A stretch of DNA of 64,000 nucleotides from Cercospora beticola (GCF_033473495.1 NC_088935.1:1302001-1366000), one strand, 5' to 3'. Numbered from the stretch's first letter, positions 32,208-44,046 are shown. Numbers and translations are program-made. Notes: generated by a model not told the origin, from the sequence alone.

Positions 32208-32416
32208 GGCGACTGTTTACTCAAAGCGTCGCGGGCAAGGCGGTGGTGTAAGTTATTGTGTGAGAGGCGGTGGAAGGAAAGAGTGGCTGGACTTTGCAGC
32301 AGCGAAACTTTTTGAGGGTCGCGTTGCCAAGATTTCAGTTGAGCCTCAAGCCCGCTCGGGGGTCCGCAGAGACACATCGAGCAGCCATCTCACATTGCGC
32401 TGTACAATCATCCACA
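32208..32416. promoter_or_regulatory. Bidirectional promoter between NOG2 and mS26
   Basis: Only 209 bp separate the two divergent start codons, so both promoters and 5' UTRs must share this segment. No specific factor site was identified. Confidence 0.7.
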
Positions 32417-33352
32417 ATGCCGCCCCGGGCCTCATTATCGACGCTATCAGCGTGGAAGTGCCCGCAATGTACCGCTCGACCATTCTCAACCACCACTCGA
32501 CAGCTGGCCGTCGGCCCTGAACATCCTCGCTTCGTGGAGATTCCTGAGCCACCACAGCAAACCGTGCCATACAACCCACCAGTGAAAGGAGTCCTGCCAG
32601 TCCCTCGCAATGTCTTCGCCGGAACACCGAAAGATCTTTCATCAGACGAGCAGATCGCTCTTGCTACGAAGCCGCCAGCGCGAGAAAAGAAAGTTGCTCC
32701 TCGCAGCAGAGAAGAATGGAAAGTCAAGATGAGCGAGCTCCGACGACAAAATCTGCGCGAAGGTCTGAAGAGCTTGAAGGCGCGCCAGCAAAGCGAGGAG
32801 CAGCGCGTCGCTGCCCGATCGCGAGCCAAGCAAGCAGAACGAATGAAACAATTGAACATGCCCGAACGCGAAGACGAACGCTTGACAGCACCAAGCAACA
32901 ACCTCGATCTGGACGCTCTTTTCAACAAACCAATCCCTGACCCTACCCGCGAAGAACGACTCGAGAGGAAGCGTCTAAATCTCGAAGCAGATCTCCTTCG
33001 GAGACAGGAAGAACGCATGGATGCCCTACATTCGCTCTACATGAATGCGCGTGACTTCATCGTCACTCCGCAACAGCTGGACAAGGCAGTCGATGCGGCA
33101 TTTGGTACACCCGAGAAGCCCGTCGGATTTGGTGCCAGCATGGGCGCGTGGGATAGTGTAGGAACAGGGAAGTCCATTTGGGCAGAAGGGAGGCCAGCTC
33201 GTGTACAGGATATGCTCAGGAGGGCGAAGAATGCCCCATCGGATAGAGCAATGGACGATGCGGCTGGATATAGCGGTATCAACAAGGACAGAATCAGGAG
33301 AATTGCTGAGTCGCTCACGGGGGGCAAGATGGACAAGGAAGCGAGACAGTAA
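32417..33352 (+). CDS. PET123: Mitochondrial small-subunit ribosomal protein mS26 (PET123 family)
   Basis: A single-exon 311-residue protein starting at the ATG at 32417. The N-terminus (MPPRASLSTLSAWKCPQCTARPFSTTTR) has a mitochondrial targeting character with an RPFSTTTRQ processing-like site. The centre is a long, highly charged helical region. KMSELRRQNLREGLKSLKARQ is the recognisable PET123/mS26 block, followed by AARSRAKQAERMKQLNMPERE. RLNLEADLLRRQEERMDALHSLYMNARDFIVT continues the conserved helix and leads into a C-terminal part (TPQQLDKAVDAAF). It is a fungal-specific subunit of the mitochondrial ribosome small subunit. It shares a divergent promoter with NOG2. Assignment is by pattern recognition; the reading frame and length fit the family. 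Confidence 0.85.
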   Translation: MPPRASLSTLSAWKCPQCTARPFSTTTRQLAVGPEHPRFVEIPEPPQQTVPYNPPVKGVLPVPRNVFAGTPKDLSSDEQIALATKPPAREKKVAPRSREEWKVKMSELRRQNLREGLKSLKARQQSEEQRVAARSRAKQAERMKQLNMPEREDERLTAPSNNLDLDALFNKPIPDPTREERLERKRLNLEADLLRRQEERMDALHSLYMNARDFIVTPQQLDKAVDAAFGTPEKPVGFGASMGAWDSVGTGKSIWAEGRPARVQDMLRRAKNAPSDRAMDDAAGYSGINKDRIRRIAESLTGGKMDKEARQ

Positions 33353-33820
33353 GAGACTCGCCATTTCTGCAAATGTACATATATGCTGTATGATTGTCAC
33401 CGAGAGCCTTTCAGTGCGAGCCGAAGGAGCTTATTGGAACACCAGAAATGGTGCGGCAGATGGCTTGCATGGGTCTCCTGCCACTGCGATGCCTTACGCA
33501 CGAGTCGAAGCCGCGAGGCGTGAATTCAATGGCCTTGCGGCCTGTGGCACTCTGTTCCAGAGGTTGAATCCAATTACATGTACTTCTTTCTACTGATTAC
33601 TGATCAGCGAAGCCAACCGCGACCCAGGGTTCAAACCACAGCTACCTCGGACCTCTGCTTCGCAACATGATTACTCTACAGCTCACAGACACATATACGT
33701 GCTTGCGACAGTAGTTCAGTACACTCTCTCTTTCAGCATTCAGTAGGTCTGCATACTCTTCATTGCTCAAACTCTCGTCAGCGTCACAGACACAGATCCT
33801 AGCAGAGAAGCTCCAAAGGC
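33353..33820. other. Intergenic stretch
   Basis: About 0.47 kb between co-oriented genes, presumably the mS26 3' UTR and the SDR promoter. No gene is seen. Confidence 0.5.
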
Positions 33821-34907
33821 ATGGCCCCAAACCAACCCGTCGCTCTCGTGATTGGCGCCTCAAGAGGTATAGGACGACAAGTCGCAATAGACCTCGCAAA
33901 GAATGGATATGCTGGTAAGAGAAGAATGAAGAGTACTATCGACTGCGCGGCTAAATCTTCCACCATAGTAATCGTCTCCGCCAAATCGACCTCTTCTCCC
34001 TCCTCCAATGCTCCCTTCCCACCCGACCCCAACTCCTCCGACTCCACAATCACCACAGTCGCCCGCGAGATCTCCAATCTAGGCCACGAATCCCTCGCAA
34101 TCGCCTGCGACAACCGCTTCCCAGATCAAATCCAAACCCTCATCACCAAATCCTTTGCATGGAAGCAACGTCTCGATGTCGTGGTCTACAACTCCGGTGC
34201 AATCTGGTGGAGTTCAGTCGACAAAACCGACCTGAAGCGTTTCCAATTAATGCAAAAGATCAACCCCGAAGGTTTATACGCCGTAGTTCAAGAAGTTCTC
34301 AAAGTCTGGAATGATGGGAAAGACAATGCACACAGAAGGATCGTGGTCGTGAGTCCACCGATCTATTCAAGATTCGTGAAAGGAAAGACGGCATATGCGA
34401 GTGAGTATCTTCCTCCCTCTTCCTTCAGTAGACAGGACAAAACGAAGCAAAAGACAGAAGCCAGCTGACTTCACAATCACAGTGGGCAAATTCGGCATGT
34501 CAACCCTCACAATGGGTCTAGCAGTCGACTTCGAACGACAAGGGAAATCCAACATGGCCATAACCAGTATCTGGCCAGCCGCAGCAATCGACTCCGCCGC
34601 AACCCAAGCGAACCGCACACGCGAAGCCCGTAGCGCCCTTCGCAAACCCGAGATCTTTTCCGATGCGATTCTCGCTATAATTCGCTCGCCTGCGAAAGAT
34701 GTCAATGGGAAACTCGTTCTTGATGAGGATTTCCTTCGCGATCACGAGGGAGTTACAAATTTTGATAAATATGCGTTGGTGCAAGGCACGGAGCCTAGAC
34801 GAATCATGCCGAGGAAGATGCCAGATTTGAGTGTCGAGGAGCAGGACGATGAGGGCGTGAGAGTGGATAGTACGGAGATCAGGAAGGATAGAGGTGCGAA
34901 GTTGTAG
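33821..34907 (+). CDS. Short-chain dehydrogenase/reductase, HSDL2-like
   Basis: A predicted 316-residue NAD(P)-dependent oxidoreductase. Exons are 33821-33914, 33969-34400 and 34483-34907. Intron 1 (54 nt, 33915-33968) has no in-frame stop, yet its removal restores NGYAVIVSAKS, the usual second strand. Intron 2 (34401-34482) restores KTAYAMGKFGMS. The cofactor motif is VIGASRGIGRQVA, with YNSGAIWW as the NAG-like motif. The active site is Ser in VVVSPP and Tyr/Lys in YAMGK. The pattern SPP...FKGKTAYAMGK...MTxG is shared with HSDL2, a peroxisomal or mitochondrial SDR. The C-terminus (EIRKDRGAKL) ends in AKL, resembling the peroxisomal PTS1 consensus SKL, so a peroxisomal location is likely. 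Confidence 0.9.
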
Positions 34908-35219
34908 CATAGACGATATCATCAGCACATACAGAGCGTTGAATGATCACGATAACGTTATAAGAACAGGAAAAGTGGAGGCAAAGCAGAAGATTAACAA
35001 GTCTCTGATTTCAGAACTGCTAATACTGTTGATACAGAAAAAGTCGTCACTCAAATTCCCCATGATGCATGCCAAATGCCTCTTTTTGTGCATCACCCAA
35101 AAGAGGACACAGAAAAAAACGCCGTTTTGCCTGATCTTTGTCTCTAAGCCGTTATGCCTTCTTCAATTCGCGCGTGAACCCATGACACATTACAATTGAC
35201 TATACACACATCTATGCAT
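34908..35219. other. 3' flanks of convergent SDR and HSP90 genes
   Basis: About 0.3 kb. No gene; it contains the 3' UTRs of both neighbours. Confidence 0.5.
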
Positions 35220-37322
35220 CTAGTCAACCTCCTCCATGGCGCTCTCGGTGGCGCCCTCGGTAGGAGCTGGTGCGGCAGCCTCTGCCTCGGTCTCGACGTC
35301 CTCATCGACGTTGAGGCCGAGCGACACGAGCTTGTGGATGCGCTCGGCGAAGTCGGCTGGCTCATCGATAGTGAAGCCAGAGACAAGCAGCGAGGTCTCG
35401 TAGAGAAGAGTGGTGATGCTCTTGACAGTGCGGTCGCTCTCGCCATCTGTCTCAACCTTCTTCTTCAACTCCTTGATGATTGGGTTGGCAGGCGAGATCT
35501 CGAAGGTCTTCTTGGAGCTCATGTAGCTGGACATGGAGGTGTCACGGAGGGCCTGGGCCTTCATGATACGCTCCATGTTGGCAGACCAACCGAATTGGCC
35601 GGTACGGATGGCGCAAGGAGCACCGACGAGCTTGTGGCTGACAACAACCTTCTCGACCTTGTCACCAAGGACGTTCTTGAGTGACTTGGCAAGAGATTCA
35701 AACTCCTTCTCCTCCTCCTCGCGCTTCTTCTTCTCGTCCTCAGTCTCCTCGAGCTCGAAGTCCTTGGTGATGTCCACGAGCTTCTTTCCTTCGAACTCCT
35801 TGAGCTGAGTGAAGGCGTACTCGTCAATAGGGTCAACGAGGAAGAGCACTTCGAAGTTCTTGGCCTTGAGGGCGTCGAGGAATGGCGACTTCTCAACAGC
35901 CTTGATGGACTCGCCGGTGATGTAGTACATCTGCTTCTGGTGCTCTGGCATGCGGGTGACGTAGTCCTGGAGAGAGGTGGTCTCCTCGCCAGACTTGGTG
36001 GACTGGTAGCGGAGGAGCTTGGCAAGAGCAGAGCGGTTCTGGCTGTCCTCGTGAATACCGAGCTTGATGTTCTTGCTGAAGGCAGTGTAGAACTTGTCGA
36101 AGTTCTCCTTGTCCTCGGCAATCTCCTGGAACAGCTCAAGAGTCTTCTTGACGATGTTCTTCTTGATGACCTTCATGATCTTGTTCTGCTGGAGAGTCTC
36201 ACGGGACAGGTTGAGTGGGAGATCCTCAGAATCGACGACACCCTTGACGAAAGAGAGCCACTCTGGAATGAGGTCGGTGGCATCGTCGGTGATGAAGACA
36301 CGGCGGACGTAGAGCTTGATGTTGTTCTTGGTCTTCTTGGTCTCGAAGAGGTCGAATGGTGCACGCTTTGGCACGAAGAGGATGGCGCGGAATTCGAGCT
36401 GACCCTCGACAGAGAAGTGCTTGACGGCAAGGTGGTCTTCCCAGTCGTTGGAGAGCGACTTGTAGAAGGCACCGTACTCCTCTTGTGAGATGTCTTGTGG
36501 GTTGCGAGTCCAGATTGGCTTGGTCTTGTTGAGCTCCTCTTCCTCGATCTTGCTCTCCTTGACCTTCTTGGTCTTCTTCTCTTTCTTCTCTTCCTCCTCG
36601 TCGTCGACCTCCTCGACTTTTGGCTTGTTGTCGGAGTCTTCCTCCTTCGTCTCTTCGGCGTCCTCGTCTGGGACCTCCTTCTCGGTCTCCTTCAGCACGT
36701 GAAGGTAGATGGGGTAGGAAATGAACTCGGAGTGCTTCTTGACAACCTCCTTGATCTTGCTCTCGCCAAGGTAGTCAGTCTGCTCATCCTTGAGGTGGAG
36801 AACAATCTGGGTACCACGGCCGAGCTGCTCGCCCTCGGTGTCTTGCGAGATGGTGAAAGTGCCACCGGCGCTCGACTCCCAGGTGTACTGCTCGTCGTCG
36901 TTGTGCTTCGATGTAACAGTCACGCGGTCGGCAACGAGATATGCCGAGTAGAAACCAACACCGAACTGGCCAATCATGGACACGTCGGCACCTGCTGAGA
37001 GGGCCTCCATGAACTGCTTGGTGCCAGAGCGCGCGATGGTACCAAGGTTGTTGACGAGGTCAGCCTTGGTCATGCCGATACCGGTGTCGCGGATGGTCAG
37101 CGTCTTGTTCTCCTTGTCGGGGATGATGTCAATGCGCAGGTCTTTCGCTGAGTCGAGCTTTGAGGGATCTGAGAGAGCCTCGTAGCGGATCTTGTCGAGG
37201 GCATCGGAAGCGTTGGAGATGAGTTCTCGCAGGAAGATCTCCTTGTTGCTGTAGACGGTGTTGATGATGAGCGACAGGAGCTGCGAGATCTCCGCCTGGA
37301 ACTCGAACGTCTCGCCCGACAT
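35220..37322 (-). CDS. HSP90: Heat shock protein HSP90
   Basis: An intronless 700-residue cytosolic HSP90 chaperone with all landmarks. The N-terminal ATPase domain starts [22 protein letters not shown] and contains [18 protein letters not shown], the phosphate loop [16 protein letters not shown] and [15 protein letters not shown]. The charged linker about 215-265 is rich in Glu, Asp and Lys. The middle domain includes [19 protein letters not shown] with the catalytic-loop Arg. The C-terminal dimerisation domain ends in the TPR-binding MEEVD. The start codon is followed by SGE rather than the short leader of the yeast protein. Codon use is strongly biased to C-ending codons, as expected for an abundant protein. 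The long 5' flank holds a possible heat-shock element. Confidence 0.99.
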   Translation of the reverse strand: MSGETFEFQAEISQLLSLIINTVYSNKEIFLRELISNASDALDKIRYEALSDPSKLDSAKDLRIDIIPDKENKTLTIRDTGIGMTKADLVNNLGTIARSGTKQFMEALSAGADVSMIGQFGVGFYSAYLVADRVTVTSKHNDDEQYTWESSAGGTFTISQDTEGEQLGRGTQIVLHLKDEQTDYLGESKIKEVVKKHSEFISYPIYLHVLKETEKEVPDEDAEETKEEDSDNKPKVEEVDDEEEEKKEKKTKKVKESKIEEEELNKTKPIWTRNPQDISQEEYGAFYKSLSNDWEDHLAVKHFSVEGQLEFRAILFVPKRAPFDLFETKKTKNNIKLYVRRVFITDDATDLIPEWLSFVKGVVDSEDLPLNLSRETLQQNKIMKVIKKNIVKKTLELFQEIAEDKENFDKFYTAFSKNIKLGIHEDSQNRSALAKLLRYQSTKSGEETTSLQDYVTRMPEHQKQMYYITGESIKAVEKSPFLDALKAKNFEVLFLVDPIDEYAFTQLKEFEGKKLVDITKDFELEETEDEKKKREEEEKEFESLAKSLKNVLGDKVEKVVVSHKLVGAPCAIRTGQFGWSANMERIMKAQALRDTSMSSYMSSKKTFEISPANPIIKELKKKVETDGESDRTVKSITTLLYETSLLVSGFTIDEPADFAERIHKLVSLGLNVDEDVETEAEAAAPAPTEGATESAMEEVD

Positions 37323-38571
37323 GATCGCGGTGGTGTGATGTGACTGATGGAGGTGCGCTGGATGTCTTTGTGTGGTGGTCAGTGGATGTTCGTGGGAGCA
37401 AACAGCAAGAGCTGCGAGCGCGGGCTTAGATCGCCTATAGCAACGGTGGCGTCGAGAGACTCACAGTCTAGTCAAAGTGTGTGTGTCGTGTGGAGGGTGA
37501 TTTGATCAAAGAGCGCGGGAAATGTGAAGCGCAATGGGGTATCTCAGTTGCAGAGAAGAAGGTGAGGTGCGTGTAGCTGTGAAGAAATAGTTTGGAGCTC
37601 GGCCATGCGCACCTGCCTCCACTGAAACTCCAGCGATTTCTCGTACCTTCCATAACACTTTCCAGCTGCACTAGTTAGCGCCGGCTACTGCCGCTCTCGA
37701 ACTGAGCAGAGCAGAGCGGACAGCAGCTTTTTACATCGCCGAGCAGTAGTCAGAGCGGTGCACAGTTCCATCGAAACGTCTACGGGAATCTGGTCGATGA
37801 TGAGTTTCGATGGTCTGGTGGGACACCGGCGCTGGCAGAGGACATGGCGGTGATCAAAGTCTCGGCGGTTGAGCGCGGAACCACTCTTGCATCTCTTTCC
37901 ATCCACCTCTCGTCCTCCCCTCATTGCACTCTTCGACCTACCATTCTGCCGACAAGAAGAACATTCGCAGCGTCAGGCAGCATTGTGTCCCTGACTGTTC
38001 AATGGAGCCACATCACAGTCAGGATTGACCGGCGTCCCGCAGTGGGCGGCCCTTCGGTTCAGCCGACGCGCAGCAGCTCAGAAGGCGCAGGCAGGCAGCG
38101 ATGCCAGCTGAACATCACCGCACGCCGCTGCATGTGTACACCGTTTATTTCTGACTCACTGCAGCACCACGCCGCAATGCTCACTCGCTCGCCTGCCTGC
38201 GGTCCTGCATAAGGCTCGTATGCCAGACTTCGCCTCAGGTAACCTATTTTCAACCATCTGCCATATTCTCCTACATCCCTTCTTCTCCTTCCTCAGCATG
38301 CTCCATAGCAATACAACTGAAGGCAAACATCTGCCTTTGCTTGACCCGGACCCACATTCAACGACTACGATTATTACTCCTGCCTTTCACAAGCTTCCCG
38401 AGGCCGCGTGCTTGCCTGGCACATCTTGTGCATTTCGAAAATACCTTATCACAAGCCTCTCCACACTCGATCGTAACCACCACTCCACTCTAAATTACCA
38501 TTTCCACGGCCATCCTCTGGCATAAGTGATCAAGCACCCAGTCGAACGGCATCGGCAGCACCGTCGCAACC
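37323..38571. other. Divergent intergenic region between HSP90 and BCS1-like gene
   Basis: About 1.25 kb of promoter and 5' UTR sequence. An ATG-initiated frame of 101 codons (38220-38525) lies 46 nt upstream of the BCS1-like start and could act as an upstream ORF if transcribed. No conserved domain is seen in it. Confidence 0.5.
37637..37663 (-). promoter_or_regulatory. Possible step-type heat-shock element upstream of HSP90
   Basis: On the + strand TTC units start at 37638, 37648 and 37660, about 320-340 bp upstream of the HSP90 start. The first two have the 10-bp spacing of step-type HSEs; the third is two bases off. Suggestive only. Confidence 0.3.
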
Positions 38572-40233
38572 ATGCCTGCCCCGTCGACGCCGATGCCGAT
38601 CCACCTGTCCCTCTCCTTGTTCGAAGTGGCCACAGGCCTTCGCTCCGGGACTGCAGAGATCTTCGACCTCAATGCTGAGAAGGTTTGCAAAAATGCCTTG
38701 CGCATAGTTCAACGGCGGTCGCCGTTCCTCGCAAAGGCCATTTCCACGCTGGTACCAATCGCCTTCCTCGGATATGGATCCTACCTCTATCTCTGGAAAC
38801 CTCTGCGTCTGCAAACCGCGATCAACTACGTCACGTCGTTCTTCTTCGCTGAGGTTGTGGTTGAGGGCAGCGATACCGTCCGTCAACACGTCAAGGACTG
38901 GATCGCTGATCAAACTTCCTCGCTTCAAGGCCGCTCCGTCACATTGGTCCGGGAGGGCACATACGGACGCTCCTCAGAAACGCCATACAAGTACATTTCA
39001 AGTGCTCAGACCTCCTGGTTCAAATACGATGGCCGATGGCTTCGCTTCGAAGATCAAGAAGTGGCCGAGAAGCCCGCCGAATCGGATGACTATGGCCGGA
39101 GAGGTCGCTCTTTGCCCGCGAAACCAGATCTGAAAATCTCTTGCCTGTCGCTTACTGGAAACAACGGACCCCTGCGAGACTTTCTTGAGCACATCCAAGA
39201 CGATAACAAGGACGAGTCGTACACCTATATCTATCGTGTGTCGCGCTATTCCTGCGACAACGATGTCTGGGATCAACCAATCTCTCGCCCTGTACGGACT
39301 CTCGATACTGTCGCAATGGAGGTGGACACTAGGAAAGCCATCATTGCGAGCGTGGAGAAGTACTTGGCACCGGAGACAAGCAATTGGTATGCACAACGCG
39401 GTCTCCCTTTGCGCAAAGGTATCTTACTGCACGGGCCGCCTGGCACGGGCAAGACCTCGTTCAGCACAGCGCTCGCCGGCCATTTCGGTCTTGACCTCTA
39501 TATTCTCTCCTTCACGAGCACCGAGATGGATGACGGTAAACTCGCTACTCTATTCGCGGAGCTCCCAACACAGTGTGTTGTCCTCATGGAAGATGTCGAT
39601 TCTGCTGGTGTTGAACGCGAAAACATTGTGAAGCCCAGCAGTGACCTTTTAACCCCGAAGAAACGCGTGACTCTTTCCGGCCTCTTGAACGTTATTGACG
39701 GCGCCGGCGCTGCAGAAGGTCGCCTGCTGATCATGACCTCTAATTCAGCCAACAGCCTAGACCCTGCTCTCGTCCGCCCCGGCCGCATCGATCACAAAAT
39801 CTTCATGGGAAATGCCAGTCAAGAAGTTGCCAACATCCTCTTCACTCAGATCTACACGGACCTCGATGAAGAATTTGACGACAGCGAGACGGTGCTCGAT
39901 TCGCAGCCAGATATTGACGTGCTGGCCAAGGCATTCGCAGCAAAGGTCGAAGCCAACTTGTTCACACCCGCTGAGATCCAGGCATTCCTCCTCTCGCACC
40001 GAGAGTCTCCAGAAGAGGCACTTGACTGCGTGGACGAATGGGCGGAGAAACTCAAAGACATCAAAGTTGCGGGCCACAATGTGAAGGAGTCGTACTCTGC
40101 CGCTGCCAGTCAAGCCTCAACGATAGCCGCAAACGATTTCGAGGAGCGCAAAGAACAGCTGCAACACGGGCGGCCCATCTCAAGGCGACACAGCTGGTCG
40201 CACGTGGACGCCACTTCGGAGGCGTATGACTGA
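38572..40233 (+). CDS. BCS1-type mitochondrial AAA ATPase
   Basis: A single-exon 553-residue protein of the BCS1 family, which in yeast translocates and inserts the Rieske subunit into complex III at the inner mitochondrial membrane. A single membrane span (IAFLGYGSYLYLW, about 62-78) precedes the BCS1 N-terminal domain (EVVVEGSDTVRQHVKDWIADQ, later YIYRVSRY). The AAA module has VEKYLAPETSNWYAQRGLPLRKGILL, Walker A GPPGTGKTS near 287, Walker B VVLMEDVDS near 336, and the sensor and arginine region TSNSANSLDPALVRPGRID near 390. The C-terminus is variable. Many fungi carry several paralogues with diverged N-termini. This one is longer than canonical Bcs1 (about 450), so it may be a paralogue rather than the true orthologue. 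Confidence 0.93.
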   Translation: MPAPSTPMPIHLSLSLFEVATGLRSGTAEIFDLNAEKVCKNALRIVQRRSPFLAKAISTLVPIAFLGYGSYLYLWKPLRLQTAINYVTSFFFAEVVVEGSDTVRQHVKDWIADQTSSLQGRSVTLVREGTYGRSSETPYKYISSAQTSWFKYDGRWLRFEDQEVAEKPAESDDYGRRGRSLPAKPDLKISCLSLTGNNGPLRDFLEHIQDDNKDESYTYIYRVSRYSCDNDVWDQPISRPVRTLDTVAMEVDTRKAIIASVEKYLAPETSNWYAQRGLPLRKGILLHGPPGTGKTSFSTALAGHFGLDLYILSFTSTEMDDGKLATLFAELPTQCVVLMEDVDSAGVERENIVKPSSDLLTPKKRVTLSGLLNVIDGAGAAEGRLLIMTSNSANSLDPALVRPGRIDHKIFMGNASQEVANILFTQIYTDLDEEFDDSETVLDSQPDIDVLAKAFAAKVEANLFTPAEIQAFLLSHRESPEEALDCVDEWAEKLKDIKVAGHNVKESYSAAASQASTIAANDFEERKEQLQHGRPISRRHSWSHVDATSEAYD

Positions 40234-40576
40234 ACGTGGTTGATGGCTTGATGACTCAATGATGCGGGAGACTTGACTACCTAAAAATTGCGAGGATGGA
40301 TTTACGATTAGCATCTGAAGGTGCGATTCATGACACTACAGCGGATGACTCTACAGTATAGAAACGGCATATGCCGCCACATGGTCGAACGCCATGTTTA
40401 CGAGTGCGAGCAAAAGATTACGAGGAAGAGCATATATCAGAGTATGCATCCAGTAGGTAGTCATGGGTGAGAAACGCCTGCTCCTCGTGACGGTGAATTG
40501 CATCGGCTCGAATAGACTCTCAAACACGAGATCAACAATTAAAAGTATATTCTGCCACTACATCCAACAGAAACAC
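40234..40576. other. 3' flanks of convergent genes
   Basis: About 0.34 kb without a gene. Confidence 0.5.
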
Positions 40577-43500
40577 CTACTGTCCACTTTTCTTCTCATC
40601 CGCACCACTATCAATCGACGTCTCGTCCCCTTCCGGCTCCCGATCCTTAACATGGAAGCTAAAATCAATGACTCCAACCAAAGTCTTGACATGCCTGTGA
40701 GAAAGCACAAAAGTCAGCAAACCATCACGACTACCAAAAGATCGTTCTAGCACAAGAAAGAAAAGAAGCTCACCTCGTAATTTTCACCACATCATCATTA
40801 ATACACTGCGCACAAATCTGAATCACCGCAAAAGCGGAATATTCTGGCTCATCAATATGTCTCACACTCAAAATCTCTTTATCAATTTTTTCCATACGTT
40901 GCACATATTTCGCGTGTTGCGGGATTTCCAAATATGGAGGCAAAGCTCTGGCGTCGGTGATGCTGGAAGATAGCAGAGACAGCAGAGAGGTGAGCTTGTG
41001 TGAGGTGGCGTTGACGGACGTGAGTAATTTCCGGAAATCCTGCGACCAGGCGGTATGTCGTGAGGAGGATTCGTTGTCTTCCGGGTGGGAGAAAGTTCGC
41101 GACGCGTAGGATATGAGAGTAATGTATTGCATCACGCGTTGAACGCTGGATATTAGGCCAGTGTATTCTTCATGAGGAAAGCGGCCGCCGACGCGGATTT
41201 GGAATTTGGAAAAGGCGGAGTTTTGTTCGAGGGTGGTGAGGAGGGTCAGAGTTTTGGTGAACACCAAATTACGCGCTTTTTCGAGGTGGAAGGCGCGGGT
41301 GCCTTTGGTGGCTTCGTCGCCGGCGATATTCTGGAGTCGGGCGCGGACGAGTTCGTTCACGACGGAGTTGAGGTTTGCGAGCATGTAGAGGGCGGCGCCG
41401 ACGTCTTTGCGGAGTTCAGTCGATTCGCTGACGGGGTAGGGGAAGATGGTCCAGATGTAGGCTACGGCGAGACCACCACAGACAGTAGCGAGACGGTAAG
41501 GGGCGAGGAGGTAAGTTTCGTAGTAAGGTTGGCCGTTGGATTCGCTCGCTTCGATGCCCACGACGCGGGTCTGGAGTTCGTAACCGATGATGAGGATAGC
41601 GGTAACAGCCTATCCGATTGTTAGCAAGTCTCTCTGGCGCATGGGTGACGACGGAGCTCACAGAGATGATGCCCGCAATGAGCAGTGTTTTCTGCTTCAG
41701 CAGAATATAAAAGGCCAAGAACAGCCAGAACCACAAGAAAACGATCACACCAGCTGTTTTGCCGTCCACGATGTACCAGATGATGTACGCCGCAATCATC
41801 GCGATTGCGGTCCCCATAATTCTCAGCGCAAAAGACCATGTCGACTGTCCGGCTGTCCTTGTCATACTGATTGGCACCATGATCATCGCCCACAGGATCC
41901 GGTGCCTCAGAAACCATGCTTGTGAATCGTGCAGGAAGCAGATAATGGCCACTGTCATCGTGGCACACGCGACACGGAATCCAAAAGCCGAGGCATCACT
42001 TCTGAGCGCTCGCGGAATTAATCTGATCGTCTCTCCAATCTTCTCCCAAGCGTTTCGGGGCGGCAGATGTTCTGGATCCTTCGATTTGCCAAAGGATTCT
42101 CCTAGATCTAGAGCACGGCCAGTGGAGACATCAGCTGTCAGGAGATTTTCATCGTGAAGGTCGTCTTTGCCGAAGCAAGAGAAAAGCCATTTCTTGAACG
42201 TCTTGAGCCCAGGGACAATAAGGCGGGATCTCTGCAATGTGCCAGACGCTTTGCGCTCGTCTGCAAAGAGAACCAACTCGAGGGCAGCTTCGCCGGCTTT
42301 GTGGAGAAGATGGTGAACATAGAGAGCGAAGAAGAGATGTCGTTGGTCTCGTTCGCGTGCATGCTCAGAACGATCATCGGTCCATTCTTCTGGTCGCTCA
42401 AAGGTAGGTTCGAAGAAGTCGTCCGGAATGTCGAATCCATGCTGATGGCACCATTCTTCGACGGAATGCTTCTTAGAGTGGTAGAATTCGTCCAGTTGTT
42501 TTCGAAATCCTTCCGCATATGTGGCTGTTCCGGGTATTGGTCCAGTGTCGGCACTCTCTTCATCACCGGACTTCTTCTTGGGTGGCTTCGCGAGCTCCAA
42601 TGTATGGAGAACATGCTGGAAGGCGGAATCGAGATGCGCACCCTGAGTGACTAACGGCTCGTGCAAAGACTTCATAAGCTCGTGTAGATCGTCAATTTGT
42701 CTTCTCTTTGAGCGCTCGTCTGCCTCGTTGTTGTTCGACTTCTCCCAACCCGCTTCCTCAGCTCGTCGCTGCAAGATATCCAGCACTGAGTTCAACCCAA
42801 TGACGGGCACCAGTATGAACCTCATCCGCTTCCATGTCTCGGTAATATCCTTTGGCGAAAGTTTTCCGATCGCAATTTCCTTCTTCGCGAAGGAGATGTC
42901 CGTGGGCAGCTTCGTATGTAGCTCGAGTATTTTCTGCATAGCTGCCTTCGTTTTTCTACCAGGTTCAGTCATTAGTAATGGTGCTGGCCCCTTCTGCTTC
43001 CTGTCGTTGTATTTATCCATTCCTGGTTTCTCGCTGTCATTCTCTGGTTCCCAGGTTTCCAAGCTTGCAAGGTAGGCGCCTTGAAGTTTCAATAGACCAC
43101 TCATGCCTTTGAGATATCCTTCCATCTCTTTAAACACAACCTTTCTCGAGCTCATAGGAAAGACGAAGAATGAGACTCCCACTGCCAGAGCGAAGCCTGT
43201 TAAGAAAGTTTGAATGAGCCGTTGCATGAAACTAAGGGCGTAGTCCATTGTAGGGAACTGTGTGCCTGTAGAGCATTAGATGATTCGTCGTTTAAGGAGG
43301 CATATCTCCTACCGTATGTCATTGACACCGAAATGAATATTGAGAAAATGATGACAGGGAACTGCATCTGAGGTAGAGCAGCTCGCAGAACGTTGGCAAG
43401 ATAGACAAAGAAGAAGAGCCACACTGCCAACACAGCAGAAGCGCTCGAATTGTACCCAGTCGGGGGAGCACCCGCTGGTGTTGTGTGTAATCGTGCTTGG

Positions 43501-44046
43501 ATGGCAGAGTACAATGCGAGAAGACACATTGCACCACCAATGCATACACCCAGAACATTCAGAGTGCTAATGACATGTTAGTAGTCGGTACAGGACGAGC
43601 TGAGATTGATAAAAGTTCTGCTCCTTTCAATTGGACGTAGTAACGTGTTGACCATGCGAAAAGACAGCAAAGAAAGAGTTCGGCGTCACTCACATCGTTT
43701 GCACAAACATAGCCCTTGGCATGATGCACATGCCCAGAACTGAAGTGATAGCGATCAGGTAACCCAGCGTGGTATATTCTCTCGCGACTGCGGGGCTCTG
43801 ATACATTGCGACCGCAATTGTAGGCGGCAAAGATGCCTTGAACATCAGCATGACGGTCGGCACGTCGAGATCAAGCTTTTGCCAAAGCTTCTTGAACATG
43901 TTTGGCTTCTTTGTCGATTCCGAGTTTGGAGGCGAAGAAGCAGCAGAACGCTGCTCCTGGTCCGCTGCTTTCATCGTCGCGTCGTTGTCTGTTGAGACGT
44001 CCGCAGACGGATCGTCAGGACGAACATCGTGTTGCTGAGCCGCCAT
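40577..44046 (-). CDS. Large FUSC/aromatic-acid-exporter-like membrane protein (Brefeldin A-sensitivity type)
   Basis: A predicted 1054-residue plasma-membrane protein. Exons: 43694-44046, 43313-43566, 41662-43265, 40774-41609 and 40577-40694 (3165 nt). Two hydrophobic blocks are present. The first is about 65-230 (VMLMFKASLPPTIAVAM; LNVLGVCIGGAMCLLAL; FIFISVSMTYG). The second is about 640-770 (FGFRVACATMTVAIICFL; HRILWAMIMVPISMT; WFWLFLAFYILLKQKTLL; ATVCGGLAVAYIWTIF). A large charged cytosolic domain separates them and another follows, the layout of fungal ArAE_2/FUSC family exporters related to yeast Bre4. Intron 1 is 127 nt; the others are about 47-80 nt. The function is probably efflux of organic acids or drugs; substrates are unknown. 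The last exon codes for only about 39 residues. Confidence 0.9.

Noticed and set aside
41172..41624. + strand 150-codon ORF
   Set aside because: It is antisense to the exporter gene, whose spliced protein is coherent over 1054 residues.
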